64,000 bases of DNA from JBHIYN01 sp041984235 (GCA_041984235.1 JBHIYN010000016.1:62001-126000); one strand, 5' to 3'. Shown: positions 1 to 10,246, counted from the stretch's first letter. Numbers and translations are program-made. Notes: generated by a model from the sequence alone, not told the origin.

Positions 1-582
1 GTCAGCGTCGAGGTGGTGATGCGCTACTTCGGCGTCGCCGAGCTCTGCGTGCTGGTGATGGCGCCGCTGCTGACCATGGGCACCTTCGCCGCCGATCGCC
101 GCGACGGCATGCTGCGCTTCCTGTTCTCACTGCCGCTGTCGGCCGGCGCACTGGTCGGCGGCAAGCTGGCCGGCGCCGCCAGCCTGCTCGGCGCCTGGGT
201 GGTGCTGGTGTCGTTGCTGCCGCTGACCCTGCTGTGGGGCGCGCCGATCGACCTCGGCGTGCTCGGCGCCAACGTCGTCGGGCTCGCCCTGTGCGCGGCC
301 TTTCATCTCGCGCTTGGCGTGCTCGCCTCGGCGATCACGCGCGCACCGGTGCAGGCCGCACTGCTCGCGCTGCTGGTCTCGTTCGCGCTGTGGGTGGCGG
401 AGTGGGCGGCGCGTCTCGACGCCGAGGCCGCGGCGGTGGCCGGCTGGTCGACCCTGGCGCGCCTGCGCGGCTTCAGCCAGGGGCTCGTGGTCAGCGCCGA
501 CCTCGCCTGGTTCGTGATGCTGACGCTGGCCTGCTTCGCGCTCGCCGTCGTCGCCATCGATGCCGAGAGGCGGCTCGCGTGA
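1..582 (+). CDS. ABC-2 type transporter permease (GldF-like), 5' end outside the window
   Basis: Membrane permease subunit of an ABC-2 export system. The frame is open from the first base, so the N-terminus lies upstream. About five hydrophobic segments are visible, and the stretch around 'AADRRDGMLRFLFSLPLS' matches the cytoplasmic loop typical of ABC-2 permeases. It overlaps the next gene by 4 bp (GTGA). That gene is a GldG-like protein, so the pair resembles the GldF/GldG auxiliary transporter. The ATPase should be upstream, outside the window. The substrate is unknown. Confidence 0.75.
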   Translation, partial: VSVEVVMRYFGVAELCVLVMAPLLTMGTFAADRRDGMLRFLFSLPLSAGALVGGKLAGAASLLGAWVVLVSLLPLTLLWGAPIDLGVLGANVVGLALCAAFHLALGVLASAITRAPVQAALLALLVSFALWVAEWAARLDAEAAAVAGWSTLARLRGFSQGLVVSADLAWFVMLTLACFALAVVAIDAERRLA

Positions 583-1901
583 AGCTCGCCGGCGTCACCC
601 GCAGCGTGGTCGCGGCCGTCGCGGTGGTCGCCATTGCACTGGCCGTCATCGACCTGGCCAATCGCCACAACCGCGTCGTCGACGTCTCGCGCGCCGCGCG
701 TAATTCGATCACACCGGCCAGCGTGCGGGTGGTGCAGCTGCTCGAAGCGCCCCTGACCGTGACCGCCTTCGTCCCCGACAACCCGCGCCTGCGCCGCGGC
801 CTGGCCGACTTCTTCGCGCGCTACGGTCGCCACAAGCCCGATCTCACGCTGGCCTTCGTCGACCCGCGCGAGGACCTCGCCGCCGCACGCGAGCTCGGCG
901 CCAACCTCGGCGAGATCGTGATCTCCTACCAGGGCCGTCACGAGCGCCTCACGCGCCTCAACGAGAGCGAGGTCAGCAACGCGCTGGCGCGGCTGGCGCG
1001 CGGTGCCGAGCGCTTCGTCACCTTCCTCTCCGCCAATGGCGAGCGGCGCGTCGCACGCGAGGCCAATCACGACCTGTCGGCCTTCGCCGCGCATCTCGAG
1101 AGCCGCGGCCTGGCCGTGCGCGAGTACGCCACCGGCTCGCTCGCGGCGATCCCGGATAACGCCGCGGTACTCGTCATCGCCTCGCCCGCGGTGGCCTACG
1201 CGCCCGGCGAGCTCGACCAGATCAATCGCTTCGTTGCCGGCGGCGGCAACCTCCTGTGGCTGCTCGAGCCGGATCGGCCCAGGGGCCTGGACGCGCTCGC
1301 CAGCGCGCTCGGCGTCAGCGCGCTGCCCGGCACCGTCGTCGATCCCGTTGGCCTGACGCGCCTGCGCAACCCGGCCTACGCGGTCGCCTACGAGCATGCC
1401 GATCACGCGCTGCTCGAAGGCTTCGGCCAGACCGTCGCCTTCCCCTACGCGGCCGCGCTGCTGGCGACACCCAACGCCGGCTGGCAGGCGACGCCGATCG
1501 CGCGTACCGGCGACGACGCGTGGACCGAGACCGGGCCGTTCGAGGGCAACGTCGGCTACGACGCCGACGACGAGGTGCAGGGCTCCCTGGTGCTGGGCCT
1601 GGCGCTGACCCGAACCCGGCCCGGCGGTGGCGAGCAGCGCGTCATCGTGCTCGGTGACGGCGACTTCCTGTCCAACAGCTTCGTCGACAACCTCGGCAAC
1701 CGTGCGTTCGGGCGCCGCGTGTTCGAGTGGCTGGCCGCCGACGACGCGCTGATCGACGTCGCCGTGGAGCCGGTTCCGGACGCCGTGCTCGAGCTCGCGA
1801 TGTGGCAGCGCATGGCCATCTTCCTGGTCTTCGCCGTGCTGGTGCCGCTGGGCTTCGCGGTCAACGGCGCGCTCTACGGGTGGCGCCGCCGCCATGCCTG
1901 A
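579..1901 (+). CDS. GldG-like ABC-transporter-associated auxiliary protein
   Basis: About 440 aa. One N-terminal membrane segment (residues 7-24) leads into a large extracytoplasmic region, and a second segment near the C-terminus is followed by a short Arg-rich tail. This is the architecture of the GldG / DUF4350-type auxiliary protein that accompanies ABC-2 permeases. The region 'VLVIASPAVAYAPGELDQI' matches the ABC-type uncharacterised auxiliary domain. I chose the GTG at 579 because it overlaps the stop of the permease (GTGA), and the frame upstream of it has no coding character. The role in transport is inferred from context, and the substrate is unknown. Confidence 0.7.
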   Translation: MKLAGVTRSVVAAVAVVAIALAVIDLANRHNRVVDVSRAARNSITPASVRVVQLLEAPLTVTAFVPDNPRLRRGLADFFARYGRHKPDLTLAFVDPREDLAAARELGANLGEIVISYQGRHERLTRLNESEVSNALARLARGAERFVTFLSANGERRVAREANHDLSAFAAHLESRGLAVREYATGSLAAIPDNAAVLVIASPAVAYAPGELDQINRFVAGGGNLLWLLEPDRPRGLDALASALGVSALPGTVVDPVGLTRLRNPAYAVAYEHADHALLEGFGQTVAFPYAAALLATPNAGWQATPIARTGDDAWTETGPFEGNVGYDADDEVQGSLVLGLALTRTRPGGGEQRVIVLGDGDFLSNSFVDNLGNRAFGRRVFEWLAADDALIDVAVEPVPDAVLELAMWQRMAIFLVFAVLVPLGFAVNGALYGWRRRHA

Positions 1902-2709
1902 GCTGCCCGAGGTCGAGACCACGCGCCGCGGGGTCGCGCCGTTGCTGGAAGGCCGCCGCGTGCGCACGGTGACCGTGCACGACGCGCGCCTGCGCCGCCC
2001 GGTGCCGGCCGATCTGCCCGCGCTGCTCGAAGGGAAACGCCTGCGCACACTGTCGCGCCGCGCCAAGTACCTGCTGTTCGACTTCGGCGACGGCTCGCTG
2101 ATCGTCCATCTCGGCATGTCCGGCAGCCTGCGCGTGGTCGATGCCCGCACGCCGCGCCTGCCGCACGACCATCTCGAGATCGACTTCGGGCGCGGCCGCT
2201 GCCTGCGCCTGCGCGACCCGCGCCGCTTCGGCCTCGCGCTGTGGACCACCGGCGATCCGCTGCAGCACGCGCTGCTCGGCGCGCTCGGCCCGGAGCCCTT
2301 CGACGCCGCTTTCGACGCCGGCTACCTGCACGCCCGCGCGCGCGGCCGCCGCGGTGCGATCAAGAATTTCATCATGGACGCGCAGGTCGTGGTCGGCGTC
2401 GGCAACATCTACGCCAGCGAGGCCCTGTTCCGCGCCGGTATCCACCCGGCGCGCGCCGCCGGCCGGGTCAGCCTCGCGCGCTACGCGGCGCTGGTCGGCC
2501 ACGTGCGCGACGTCCTCAACGAGGCGATTGCCGCCGGCGGCACCACCCTGCGCGACTTCGTGCGCAACGACGGCTCGCCCGGCTATTTCCGTCACAACCT
2601 GCGCGTCTACGCGCGCGCCGGTGAGCCGTGCACGGTGTGCGGGCGCGCGCTCAGCGCACGCGTCATCGGTCAGCGTTCGAGCTTCTTCTGCAGCGCCTGC
2701 CAGCGCTGA
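1894..2709 (+). CDS. mutM: Formamidopyrimidine-DNA glycosylase (Fpg/MutM)
   Basis: Bifunctional base-excision repair enzyme that removes 8-oxoguanine and ring-opened purines and cleaves AP sites. The protein begins MPELPEVET, so the catalytic Pro2 and Glu3 are present. A helix-two-turn-helix region lies mid-protein, with the conserved run 'VVGVGNIYASEALF'. The C-terminus carries the four-cysteine zinc finger (CTVC...CSAC). At 271 aa it has the usual length. It overlaps the GldG-like gene by 8 bp. Confidence 0.97.
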   Translation: MPELPEVETTRRGVAPLLEGRRVRTVTVHDARLRRPVPADLPALLEGKRLRTLSRRAKYLLFDFGDGSLIVHLGMSGSLRVVDARTPRLPHDHLEIDFGRGRCLRLRDPRRFGLALWTTGDPLQHALLGALGPEPFDAAFDAGYLHARARGRRGAIKNFIMDAQVVVGVGNIYASEALFRAGIHPARAAGRVSLARYAALVGHVRDVLNEAIAAGGTTLRDFVRNDGSPGYFRHNLRVYARAGEPCTVCGRALSARVIGQRSSFFCSACQR

Positions 2710-2719
2710 CGCGCCCGCC

Positions 2720-4408
2720 CTACCAGACCTCGGCGCCGCCCTCGCCGCGCGGATCGCTGGCCGCCTCGACACGGTCCGCGTCGACGTCCCACACGATCGC
2801 CTGCATGTTGCCGTAGTTGCGGCTGTGCTCCCTGACCACGTGGCCCTTGGCTTCCAGCGCCGCGCGCAGCGCCGGATCCACGCCGCCCTTCTCGAAGGTG
2901 AGCTCGTCGGGCAGGTACTGGTGGTGATAGCGCGTCGCGCTGACCCAGGCCGAAGGCGGCGCGCCGCGGGCGAACTCCAGCACCCCGATCAGCACCATCG
3001 AGATGATGCGACTGCCGCCCGGCGTGCCGAGGATCCCGACCCGCCGCGGCGACTCCAGGAAGGTCGGCGTCATGCTCGACAGCGGGCGCTTGCCCGGTGC
3101 GATCGCATTGGCGCCGGCGCCGACCAGGCCGTAGGCGTTGGGCGTCAGTGGCTTGGCCGAGAAGTCGTCCATCTCGTTGTTGAGCAGTACGCCGGTGCCG
3201 GGCGGCACGCTGGCCGCGCCGAACGGATAGTTGATGCTGAGGGTCGCCGCGACGCGATTGCCGTCGGCGTCCAGGACCGAGAAGTGGGTGGTGTCCTCGC
3301 CCTCCGGCTTGACCCCGATCGGCGGCAGGCTGGTGCTCGGCGTCGCCGCGGCCAGCGAGAGATCGCGCGCCAGCCAGTCGGCGTAGGTCTTGGCGGTCAG
3401 CCTGGCGGTCGGGATCTCGGTGAAATCCGGGTCGCCCAGGAAGTCGGCGCGATCGCGGTAGGCGCGACGCATGGCCTCGGCCACCACGTGGGTGCGATCG
3501 GCGGCGTTCAGCGCTTCGAGGTCGAAGCGCTCGAGCACGTTCAGGGCCTCGACCAGCACGATGCCGCCCGACGAGGGCGGCGGCGCCGACACCACCTCGA
3601 TGTCGTGGTAGCGCGCGACGATCGGGGCACGCTCGCGCACGCGGTAAGCGGCGAGGTCCGCCCGCGTCCAGATCCCGCCGGATGCGCGCACGCCGGCGAC
3701 CAGCTTCGCCGCCAGCTCGCCGCGGTAGAAGCTCTGCGCGCCGTCGTTCGCGATCGCGGCCAGGGTCGCGGCCAGGTCGGGCTGCACGATCACGGTGCCG
3801 ACGGGCGGCGCGGCGCCGTCGCGCAGGAAGATACCCGCGGCATCGGGCGAGGCGGCGAACGCCGCGGCGCGGAACCCGGCCATGGCGTGGTAACGCGGGC
3901 CGATGGCGAAGCCCTCGCGCGCGAGGCGGATGGCCGGCGCCAGGGCCGCGGCCAGGCCGAGACGGCCGTAGCGCTCGGACAGGTGCACCAGGGCCGCCGG
4001 CAGCCCGGGGATGCCAGCCGCGAGCGCACCGTTCAGCGCGCGCTCGCGCACGAACTCACCCTGCGCGTCGAGGTACATGTCGTGCGTCGCCGCGGCGGGC
4101 GCCGTCTCGCGCGCATCGACGAAATGCCGGCTGCCGTCCGCCGCGCGATGCAGCAGGAAGAAGCCGCCGCCGCCGATCCCCGAGCTGTACGGCTCGACCA
4201 CCGCCAGCGCCGCCGCCACCGCGACCGCTGCGTCGAAGGCGTTGCCGCCGGCGGCGATGACCTCGCGCCCGGCGGCGGTCGCGGCCGGGTGCGCCGAGGC
4301 AACCGCGTTGGCCGGCGGTCGCGCGTCGCCGCCGGCGGCCAGCACGGGCGCATGGATCCACAGCACGCACAGCAGGGCGTGCACGACGAACGTGCGCATC
4401 GGCCTCAT
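2720..4408 (-). CDS. ggt: Gamma-glutamyltransferase
   Basis: Periplasmic Ntn-hydrolase that cleaves gamma-glutamyl bonds, for example in glutathione. The 562-aa precursor starts with a signal peptide (MRPMRTFVVHALLCVLWIH...). It has the autoprocessing and nucleophile motif 'GEDTTHFSV', with the first Thr at about residue 373. The downstream 'PLSSMTPTFL' and 'GTPGGSRI' segments bind substrate. I chose the ATG at 4408, which overlaps the ferredoxin stop (ATGA). The frame extends further upstream through the ferredoxin gene, but that extension reads as non-coding Arg-rich sequence. Confidence 0.93.
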   Translation of the reverse strand: MRPMRTFVVHALLCVLWIHAPVLAAGGDARPPANAVASAHPAATAAGREVIAAGGNAFDAAVAVAAALAVVEPYSSGIGGGGFFLLHRAADGSRHFVDARETAPAAATHDMYLDAQGEFVRERALNGALAAGIPGLPAALVHLSERYGRLGLAAALAPAIRLAREGFAIGPRYHAMAGFRAAAFAASPDAAGIFLRDGAAPPVGTVIVQPDLAATLAAIANDGAQSFYRGELAAKLVAGVRASGGIWTRADLAAYRVRERAPIVARYHDIEVVSAPPPSSGGIVLVEALNVLERFDLEALNAADRTHVVAEAMRRAYRDRADFLGDPDFTEIPTARLTAKTYADWLARDLSLAAATPSTSLPPIGVKPEGEDTTHFSVLDADGNRVAATLSINYPFGAASVPPGTGVLLNNEMDDFSAKPLTPNAYGLVGAGANAIAPGKRPLSSMTPTFLESPRRVGILGTPGGSRIISMVLIGVLEFARGAPPSAWVSATRYHHQYLPDELTFEKGGVDPALRAALEAKGHVVREHSRNYGNMQAIVWDVDADRVEAASDPRGEGGAEVW

Positions 4409-4674
4409 TTCACCACCTCGCCGCCAGTGCCCTGCATCAGGCGGCGGTACTTCTCGCGCAGCATCGCCTCGTCCTCGACGTGCTGCGGGTCCTTCGGGAT
4501 GCAATCGACCGGGCACACCTCCACGCACTGCGGGGTGTCGAAGTGACCGACGCACTCGGTGCACTTGTCGGGGTCGATCAGGTAATGCTGCTCGCCTTCG
4601 TAGATCGCTTCGTTCGGACACTCGGGCTCGCAGACGTCGCAGTTGATGCACTGCTCGGTGATCCTGAGCGCCAT
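4405..4674 (-). CDS. YfhL-family 4Fe-4S dicluster ferredoxin
   Basis: An 89-aa ferredoxin. The first cluster motif is CINCDVCEPECP. The second, CTECVGHFDTPQCVEVCP, has the inserted residues characteristic of the YfhL / Allochromatium-type ferredoxins of low potential. It lies just downstream of coaD, which is a common gammaproteobacterial order, and overlaps ggt by 4 bp. The redox partner cannot be told from the sequence. Confidence 0.93.
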   Translation of the reverse strand: MALRITEQCINCDVCEPECPNEAIYEGEQHYLIDPDKCTECVGHFDTPQCVEVCPVDCIPKDPQHVEDEAMLREKYRRLMQGTGGEVVK

Positions 4675-4692
4675 CGGCGGAACGCTGCGGAC

Positions 4693-5190
4693 TCAGCCGC
4701 CCTTGCGGCGCCGCACCAGGCGCTCGTCGAGCACTGCCTTGATGCGCGGATGCACGAAGTCGCTGATGTCGCCGCCGAGCGAGGCGATCTCGCGCACCAG
4801 TGACGATGAAATGTAAGTAAAGCTCTCCGAGGTCGGCATGAACACCGTGTCCGCTTCCGGCATCAGCTTGCGGTTCATGCCGGCCAGCTGGAACTCGTAC
4901 TCGAAGTCGGTCACCGCGCGCAGCCCGCGCAGCACCACCTTGGCGCCCTGATCGCGGGCAAAGTCGACCATCAGACCGTCGAAGCGCTTGACCTCGACGT
5001 TGGCGAATTCGCTCAGGATCTCGGCCGCCAGCTCGACCCGCTCATCGGCCGAGAACACGGTCTTCTTCGCCGTGCTGCCGGCCACGGCGAGGATCAGCCG
5101 GTCGAACAGCGGCGCCGCGCGCGAGACGATGTCGGTATGCCCCAGCGTGATCGGATCGAAGGTTCCGGGGTAGATGGCGGTGACTCCCAA
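4693..5190 (-). CDS. coaD: Phosphopantetheine adenylyltransferase
   Basis: Penultimate step of coenzyme A synthesis: transfers AMP from ATP to 4'-phosphopantetheine. The N-terminus 'YPGTFDPITLGH' contains the nucleotidyltransferase (T/H)xGH motif, and 'ESFTYISSSLVREIA' carries the ISSSxVR signature. At 165 aa it is full length. The start is a TTG at 5190 with a GGGAG ribosome site about 8 nt upstream. No ATG is available at the right place. Confidence 0.96.
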   Translation of the reverse strand: MGVTAIYPGTFDPITLGHTDIVSRAAPLFDRLILAVAGSTAKKTVFSADERVELAAEILSEFANVEVKRFDGLMVDFARDQGAKVVLRGLRAVTDFEYEFQLAGMNRKLMPEADTVFMPTSESFTYISSSLVREIASLGGDISDFVHPRIKAVLDERLVRRRKGG

Positions 5191-5231
5191 GCTGCTCTCC
5201 CGCGCGTTGCGCTGCCGATGGAGCGCGCATT

Positions 5232-5786
5232 CTAGCTTGAGCGGCTGAGCAATGCGTACCGCACCTGGCGCGTGGCGCCGCTGCGCGTGACGGTCCAGCC
5301 GGCGGGCAGCGGCGGCGCCTTGGCCGGCGCCTCGACGTAAACCAGCGCGGCAGGCGCGAGCCAGCCGGCGCCGAGCAACGCCAGCGTCGGCTCCAGCAGT
5401 CCGGCACCGAACGGCGGATCGACGAACACGATGTCGTAGGCGCGCGGTGCTGCGCGCAGCCAGCCGAGTGCCTCGGCCCGGCAGATCTCGATCTCGTGCG
5501 CGCCCAAACGTCCGGCGAGCGCCTGCATGACGCGCACCGCCGCCGGGTCGTCGTCGACCAGCGTCGCCGCGCGCGCGCCGCGCGAGACCGCTTCGAAACC
5601 GAGCACGCCGCTGCCGGCATAGAGATCGAGGCAGCGTGCGCCCTCGATCACCGGCGCCAGCCAGTTGAACAGGGTCTCGCGCACGCGATCGGAGGTCGGG
5701 CGCAGCGCTTCGCTCGCGGCCACCGCGACACGCGTGCGCCGCCAGCGCCCGCCGATGATGCGGACGCTGCCCGGGCCGCCGCTCAC
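5232..5786 (-). CDS. rsmD: 16S rRNA (guanine966-N2)-methyltransferase
   Basis: SAM-dependent methyltransferase that modifies G966 of 16S rRNA. 'RIIGGRWRR' at the N-terminus and 'RPTSDRVRETLFNWL' are the family signatures. 'LDLYAGSGVLGFEA' is SAM motif I and 'DIVFVDPPFG' is the catalytic DPPF motif. 184 aa. The start is GTG at 5786, 4 bp after the stop of the M16 protein, so it is probably co-transcribed with the M16 pair. Confidence 0.95.
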   Translation of the reverse strand: MSGGPGSVRIIGGRWRRTRVAVAASEALRPTSDRVRETLFNWLAPVIEGARCLDLYAGSGVLGFEAVSRGARAATLVDDDPAAVRVMQALAGRLGAHEIEICRAEALGWLRAAPRAYDIVFVDPPFGAGLLEPTLALLGAGWLAPAALVYVEAPAKAPPLPAGWTVTRSGATRQVRYALLSRSS

Positions 5787-5790
5787 CGGC

Positions 5791-7107
5791 TCAGGAAGGG
5801 TCGTCGCCGCGGCCGACGATGACCGTGATGAGCCGATCCAGTGCGACGCGGCGGCGGAAGGCGTCGCGCACGTCGTCCGCGCTGACGGCGGCCACGCGCG
5901 CCGTGAACCGCTCGAGGTAGTCCAGCGGCAGATCGTAGAAACCGATCATCGAGATGTACTCGGAGATCTTGTCGTTGCTGTCGATGCGCAGCGGGAAGCC
6001 GCCGATGAGGTTCTTCTTCGCCGCTTCCAGCGCCTCGGCCGGCGGCCCGTCGTTGACGAAGGCGGCGATGGTCTGGTTCAGCACCGCGACCGCCTCGTCC
6101 TGCTGCGAGCGATCGGTCTGCAAAACGGCCACGAACGGCCCCTTCTCCGCCATCGGCTGGAAATAGCTGTAGGCGCTGTAGGACAGCCCGCGCTTGTTGC
6201 GGATCTCCTCGAACAGCAGCGACACCAGCGAGTTGCCGCCGAGCGCGTGGTTGCCGACCAGGAGCGGGAAGTAGTCCGGATCGTTGCGGCTCATGCCGGG
6301 CAGCCCGACGCGCACATGGCTCTGGATCGAAGGGTACTCGACGTGGGTGCTCTCGGCTGCCGGCGCGGCCACCGCGGGCAGCGCCGCCGCACGCTCGCCG
6401 GCCGGCATGGCCGCCGCGAGGCGCGCGGCGATCGCTTCAGCGCGCGCGCGGTCGACCGCACCGACGATGGCGATGACGGCGTTGCGGGCGACGTAGTAGC
6501 GACGATGAAACGCGACCACCTGCTCGCGGGTCAGCGCGGCGACAGCCTCGGGGTTGCCGTCGGGTGGCGAGGCGTAAGGGTGATCGGCGTAGAGATGGGC
6601 GAAGAAGGTTTCCTCGGCAATGGTGCCGGGCGACTGCTGCTTGTGACGGAACATGACCTGCGCACGCGCCTTCAGCCGCTCCAGCGCATCGGCTTCGAAG
6701 CGCGGCCGCGCGATGGCGTCTTCGAGCAGACCGAGCGCCGGCGTCGCGTAACGCTCCGCCGCCAGCGTGCGCAGGTCGAGGTAGGCCATGTCGCGCTGCG
6801 CACCGGTGGTCAGGCGCGCGCCGGTGCGGCCCAGTGCCTCGCGGAAGGTGTCGGCATCGAGCTCGCCCGCGCCTTCGCCGAGCAGGTCGTTGGTGATGTG
6901 GGCGAGCCCCTTGCTCTCACCGTCGCGCGCGCTGCCGCCGTCGAAGGTCAGGCGCACGTCGATCATCTCGATCTCGGGCGCGTGCACGAAGTAGACGCGC
7001 GCGCCGTTGTCCGTGGTCCAGGTTTCGATCGCCGGCAGTGCGAACGCCGGCTGCAGCAGGCAGGCGGCCAGCGCCGCACAGGCGAGTTCGGCCAGGCGGC
7101 GCGTCAT
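5791..7107 (-). CDS. M16-family peptidase-like protein, catalytically inactive partner
   Basis: 438 aa with an N-terminal signal peptide (cleavage expected after 'QPAFA'). It has the two-lobed insulinase/M16 fold. The zinc motif HxxEH is missing: the equivalent region reads 'GLAHITNDLLGEGAGELD'. The C-terminal half keeps 'RNKRGLSYSAYSYF', the R/Y substrate motif of M16 C-domains. It overlaps the active M16 gene by 4 bp. Paired active and inactive M16 proteins are known to form heterodimers, and that is the inferred role here. Confidence 0.88.
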   Translation of the reverse strand: MTRRLAELACAALAACLLQPAFALPAIETWTTDNGARVYFVHAPEIEMIDVRLTFDGGSARDGESKGLAHITNDLLGEGAGELDADTFREALGRTGARLTTGAQRDMAYLDLRTLAAERYATPALGLLEDAIARPRFEADALERLKARAQVMFRHKQQSPGTIAEETFFAHLYADHPYASPPDGNPEAVAALTREQVVAFHRRYYVARNAVIAIVGAVDRARAEAIAARLAAAMPAGERAAALPAVAAPAAESTHVEYPSIQSHVRVGLPGMSRNDPDYFPLLVGNHALGGNSLVSLLFEEIRNKRGLSYSAYSYFQPMAEKGPFVAVLQTDRSQQDEAVAVLNQTIAAFVNDGPPAEALEAAKKNLIGGFPLRIDSNDKISEYISMIGFYDLPLDYLERFTARVAAVSADDVRDAFRRRVALDRLITVIVGRGDDPS

Positions 7108-8450
7108 TCGCCCGCCTCCGGCAACAGGTAGGCGACCGTGAGCTCCTCCGGGCGCAGGTATTTCTCGGCCACCGCGCGCACCTGCTCGCTGGTCACGGCC
7201 TCGATCTTCTGCACGTAGTCGTCCTTCAGCCGCCAGTCCAGGCCGACCGATTCCAGGCTGCCGATGATGATCGCCTGGTGCTGCATCGAATCGCGTTCGA
7301 ACACGCTGTCGGCGACCACCCGGGTCTTGATGCGCTCGATCTCCTCGGCGCTCGGCGGCTCACGCTTGAGGGCTTCGATCTCGGCCACGATGGCCGCCTC
7401 CAGCGTGGACAGGTCCTGCCCTTCGCGCGGCACCGCGCTGAAGTAGAACAGCGTCGTCAGCATCGCCGCGGAGGAATAGCTGGCGCTGACGTGCGAGGCG
7501 ATCTCCGCACCGCGCACGAGGTTGCGCTCTAGACGCGCGCTGCCGTCACCATCGAGGGTCTCGGCGAGCACGTCGAGTGCGTAGACTTCCCACTCCTCGA
7601 CGCTGCCGTCCAGCGTCTGCGTCAGTACCGGCGCCTTGTAACCCAGCACGAGGTAGGGGTTGCGTGCCTTGGGGCTGTTGAAGGTGACCCGCTTGACGCC
7701 GCGCTGCGCCACTTCCGGGCGCGGCTTGGGCGGTGCGATGTCGCGCGCCGGCAGCGGCCCGAAATGCTTCTTCGCGAGCGCGTGCACGGCGTCCGGATCG
7801 ACGTCGCCGACGACCACCACGGTGGCGTTGTTGGGGCCGTACCAGCGGCCGTACCACGCGCGCAGGTCGGCCGCCGACATGTTCTTGATGTCGGCCTCCC
7901 AGCCGATGATCGGCTGGCGATAGGGACTGGTCTGGTAGGCCACGGCGCGCGCGGCCTCGGCTGCCAGCGCCTGCGGGTTGTCGTCGGTGCGCAGGCGGCG
8001 CTCCTCCAGCACCACGTTGATCTCCTTGGCGAACTCGGCGTCGTCGATGCGCAGGTTGGCCATGCGCTCGGCCTCGAGCTCGAAGCTGAGCTCGACGTTG
8101 TCCGCCGACCACTGCTGGAAGTAGGCCGTGTAATCGGTGCCGGTAAAGGCGTTCTCGCGCCCGCCGTTGGCCGCGACAATGCGTGAGAACTCGCCCACCT
8201 CGAGCTTCTCGGTGCCCTTGAACATCATGTGTTCGAGCGCGTGCGAGATGCCGGTGAGGCCGTCGTGCTCGTAAGCGCCGCCGACGCGGTACCAGACCTG
8301 GACCACGGCAACGGGCGCGCGGTGGTCTTCCTGCACGATGAGCTCGAGGCCGTTGTCGAGGCGGTACTCGTGGGTGCGCTGCTCGGCGGCACCGGTCACC
8401 GCGGCCCACATGGAGAGGAAGACGGCTGCACAGGGGATGATCAAACGCAA
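7104..8450 (-). CDS. M16-family zinc metallopeptidase (active subunit), periplasmic
   Basis: Insulinase-family peptidase of about 448 aa. The zinc motif 'HALEHMMFKGT' supplies HxxEH, with the downstream Glu in 'EINVVLEERR'. A signal peptide 'LRLIIPCAAVFLSMWAAV' is followed by the mature part. I chose the TTG at 8450 because GGAG lies 8 nt before it and the signal sequence starts there. Another in-frame TTG exists at 8513 but has no clear ribosome site and would put 21 polar residues before the signal. It is the first gene of the minus-strand group M16-M16-rsmD. Confidence 0.9.
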   Translation of the reverse strand: MRLIIPCAAVFLSMWAAVTGAAEQRTHEYRLDNGLELIVQEDHRAPVAVVQVWYRVGGAYEHDGLTGISHALEHMMFKGTEKLEVGEFSRIVAANGGRENAFTGTDYTAYFQQWSADNVELSFELEAERMANLRIDDAEFAKEINVVLEERRLRTDDNPQALAAEAARAVAYQTSPYRQPIIGWEADIKNMSAADLRAWYGRWYGPNNATVVVVGDVDPDAVHALAKKHFGPLPARDIAPPKPRPEVAQRGVKRVTFNSPKARNPYLVLGYKAPVLTQTLDGSVEEWEVYALDVLAETLDGDGSARLERNLVRGAEIASHVSASYSSAAMLTTLFYFSAVPREGQDLSTLEAAIVAEIEALKREPPSAEEIERIKTRVVADSVFERDSMQHQAIIIGSLESVGLDWRLKDDYVQKIEAVTSEQVRAVAEKYLRPEELTVAYLLPEAGE

Positions 8451-8654
8451 AGCGGACGCTCCGGAGTTACTCGGCTGACACGGGTCAGACTGTGGCTGGG
8501 CGATATCGTTCAACGTCGCGGCCGGGCGCCGCGAGGCGTGGCACCGGCGGCCGGGCGATGGCCCGGGCCAGGGTGCTGAATGCTAGGATAGCGCATCCCG
8601 CGCGCAGCCGTTCCGCCCTGCCGCGCGGGTGTGTCCACAGTCCTCGGTGAATTC

Positions 8655-9577
8655 ATGTTCTCTCGCCTGAAAGCCGGCATCGCGCGTACCCGTGACGGGC
8701 TCGCCGGCGGCATCAGTCGCCTGCTCGGGCGCAGCCGCAAGCTCGATGCGGCCACGCTCGACGAGCTCGAGATGCTGCTGCTCTCGCGCGATGTCGGCGT
8801 CGCTGCCACCACCCGCCTGGTCGACAGCGTGCGGCGCATCGGCAGTGACGACACGCCGGCGGCGGCGATCGAACGCGAGATGCTCGCCATCCTCGAGCCG
8901 TGTGCACGGCCGCTCGACTTCGCGGCGCCCGGCGGCGGTCCGTTCGTGTTGCTGGTGGTCGGCGTCAACGGCGTCGGCAAGACCACCACCATCGCCAAGA
9001 TCGCCGCCCGCCTGCACGACGCCGGCCGCTCGGTCGTGCTCGCCGCCGGCGACACCTTCCGCGCCGCGGCGGTCGAGCAGCTGCAGACCTGGGGCAAGCG
9101 CCTCGACATTCCGGTCATCGCGCAGGGCACCGGGGCCGACCCCGCCTCGGTGGTGTTCGACGCCTGTGCGACGGCGCGCAGCCGCGGCGCCGACGTGCTC
9201 ATCGCCGACACCGCCGGCCGCCTGCACACCCAGGACAACCTCATGGCCGAGCTGGCCAAGGTGCGCCGGGTCATCGGCAAGCACGATGCGCAGGCGCCGC
9301 ACGAGACCCTGCTGGTGCTGGACGCGACCATGGGACAGAACGCGATCAACCAGGCCGAGCAGTTCCTCGCCGCCGTCGAGGTCACCGGCATCGCGCTGAC
9401 CAAGCTCGACGGCTCGGCCCGCGGCGGGGTGATCTTCGCGCTGGCCGAGCGCTTCGCCCTGCCGATCCGCTACGTCGGCGTGGGCGAGGCCGCGCAGGAC
9501 CTGCAGGAATTCGACGCCGCCGAGTTCGTCGCCGCGCTGCTCGGCGAGTTCGCCGGCGCGGAACCCGAAACGGAGCC

Positions 9578-9581
<4 letters not shown>
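8655..9581 (+). CDS. ftsY: Signal recognition particle receptor FtsY
   Basis: SRP receptor GTPase that docks ribosome-nascent-chain-SRP complexes at the inner membrane. An N domain (residues 1-75) precedes the G domain with P-loop 'GVNGVGKTTTIAKIA', the GDTFRAAAVEQL insertion-box region, DTAGR and TKLDG motifs. It is 308 aa and lacks the long acidic A domain of E. coli FtsY. The ATG at 8655 (MFSRLKAG...) has GGTGA just upstream. An in-frame GTG at 8631 is less likely. It overlaps ftsE by 4 bp. Confidence 0.96.

Positions 9582-10245
<664 letters not shown>

Positions 10246-10246
<1 letters not shown>

Noticed and set aside
303..2249. A 648-codon open frame on the minus strand opposite the GldG-like gene and mutM
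   Set aside because: It is antisense to two well-supported genes and its protein is Arg/Gly/Ala-rich without motifs. Such frames are common in DNA of this GC content.
2141..4546. An 801-codon open frame on the plus strand opposite ggt
   Set aside because: The opposite strand encodes a complete gamma-glutamyltransferase with catalytic motif. This frame has no recognisable domain.
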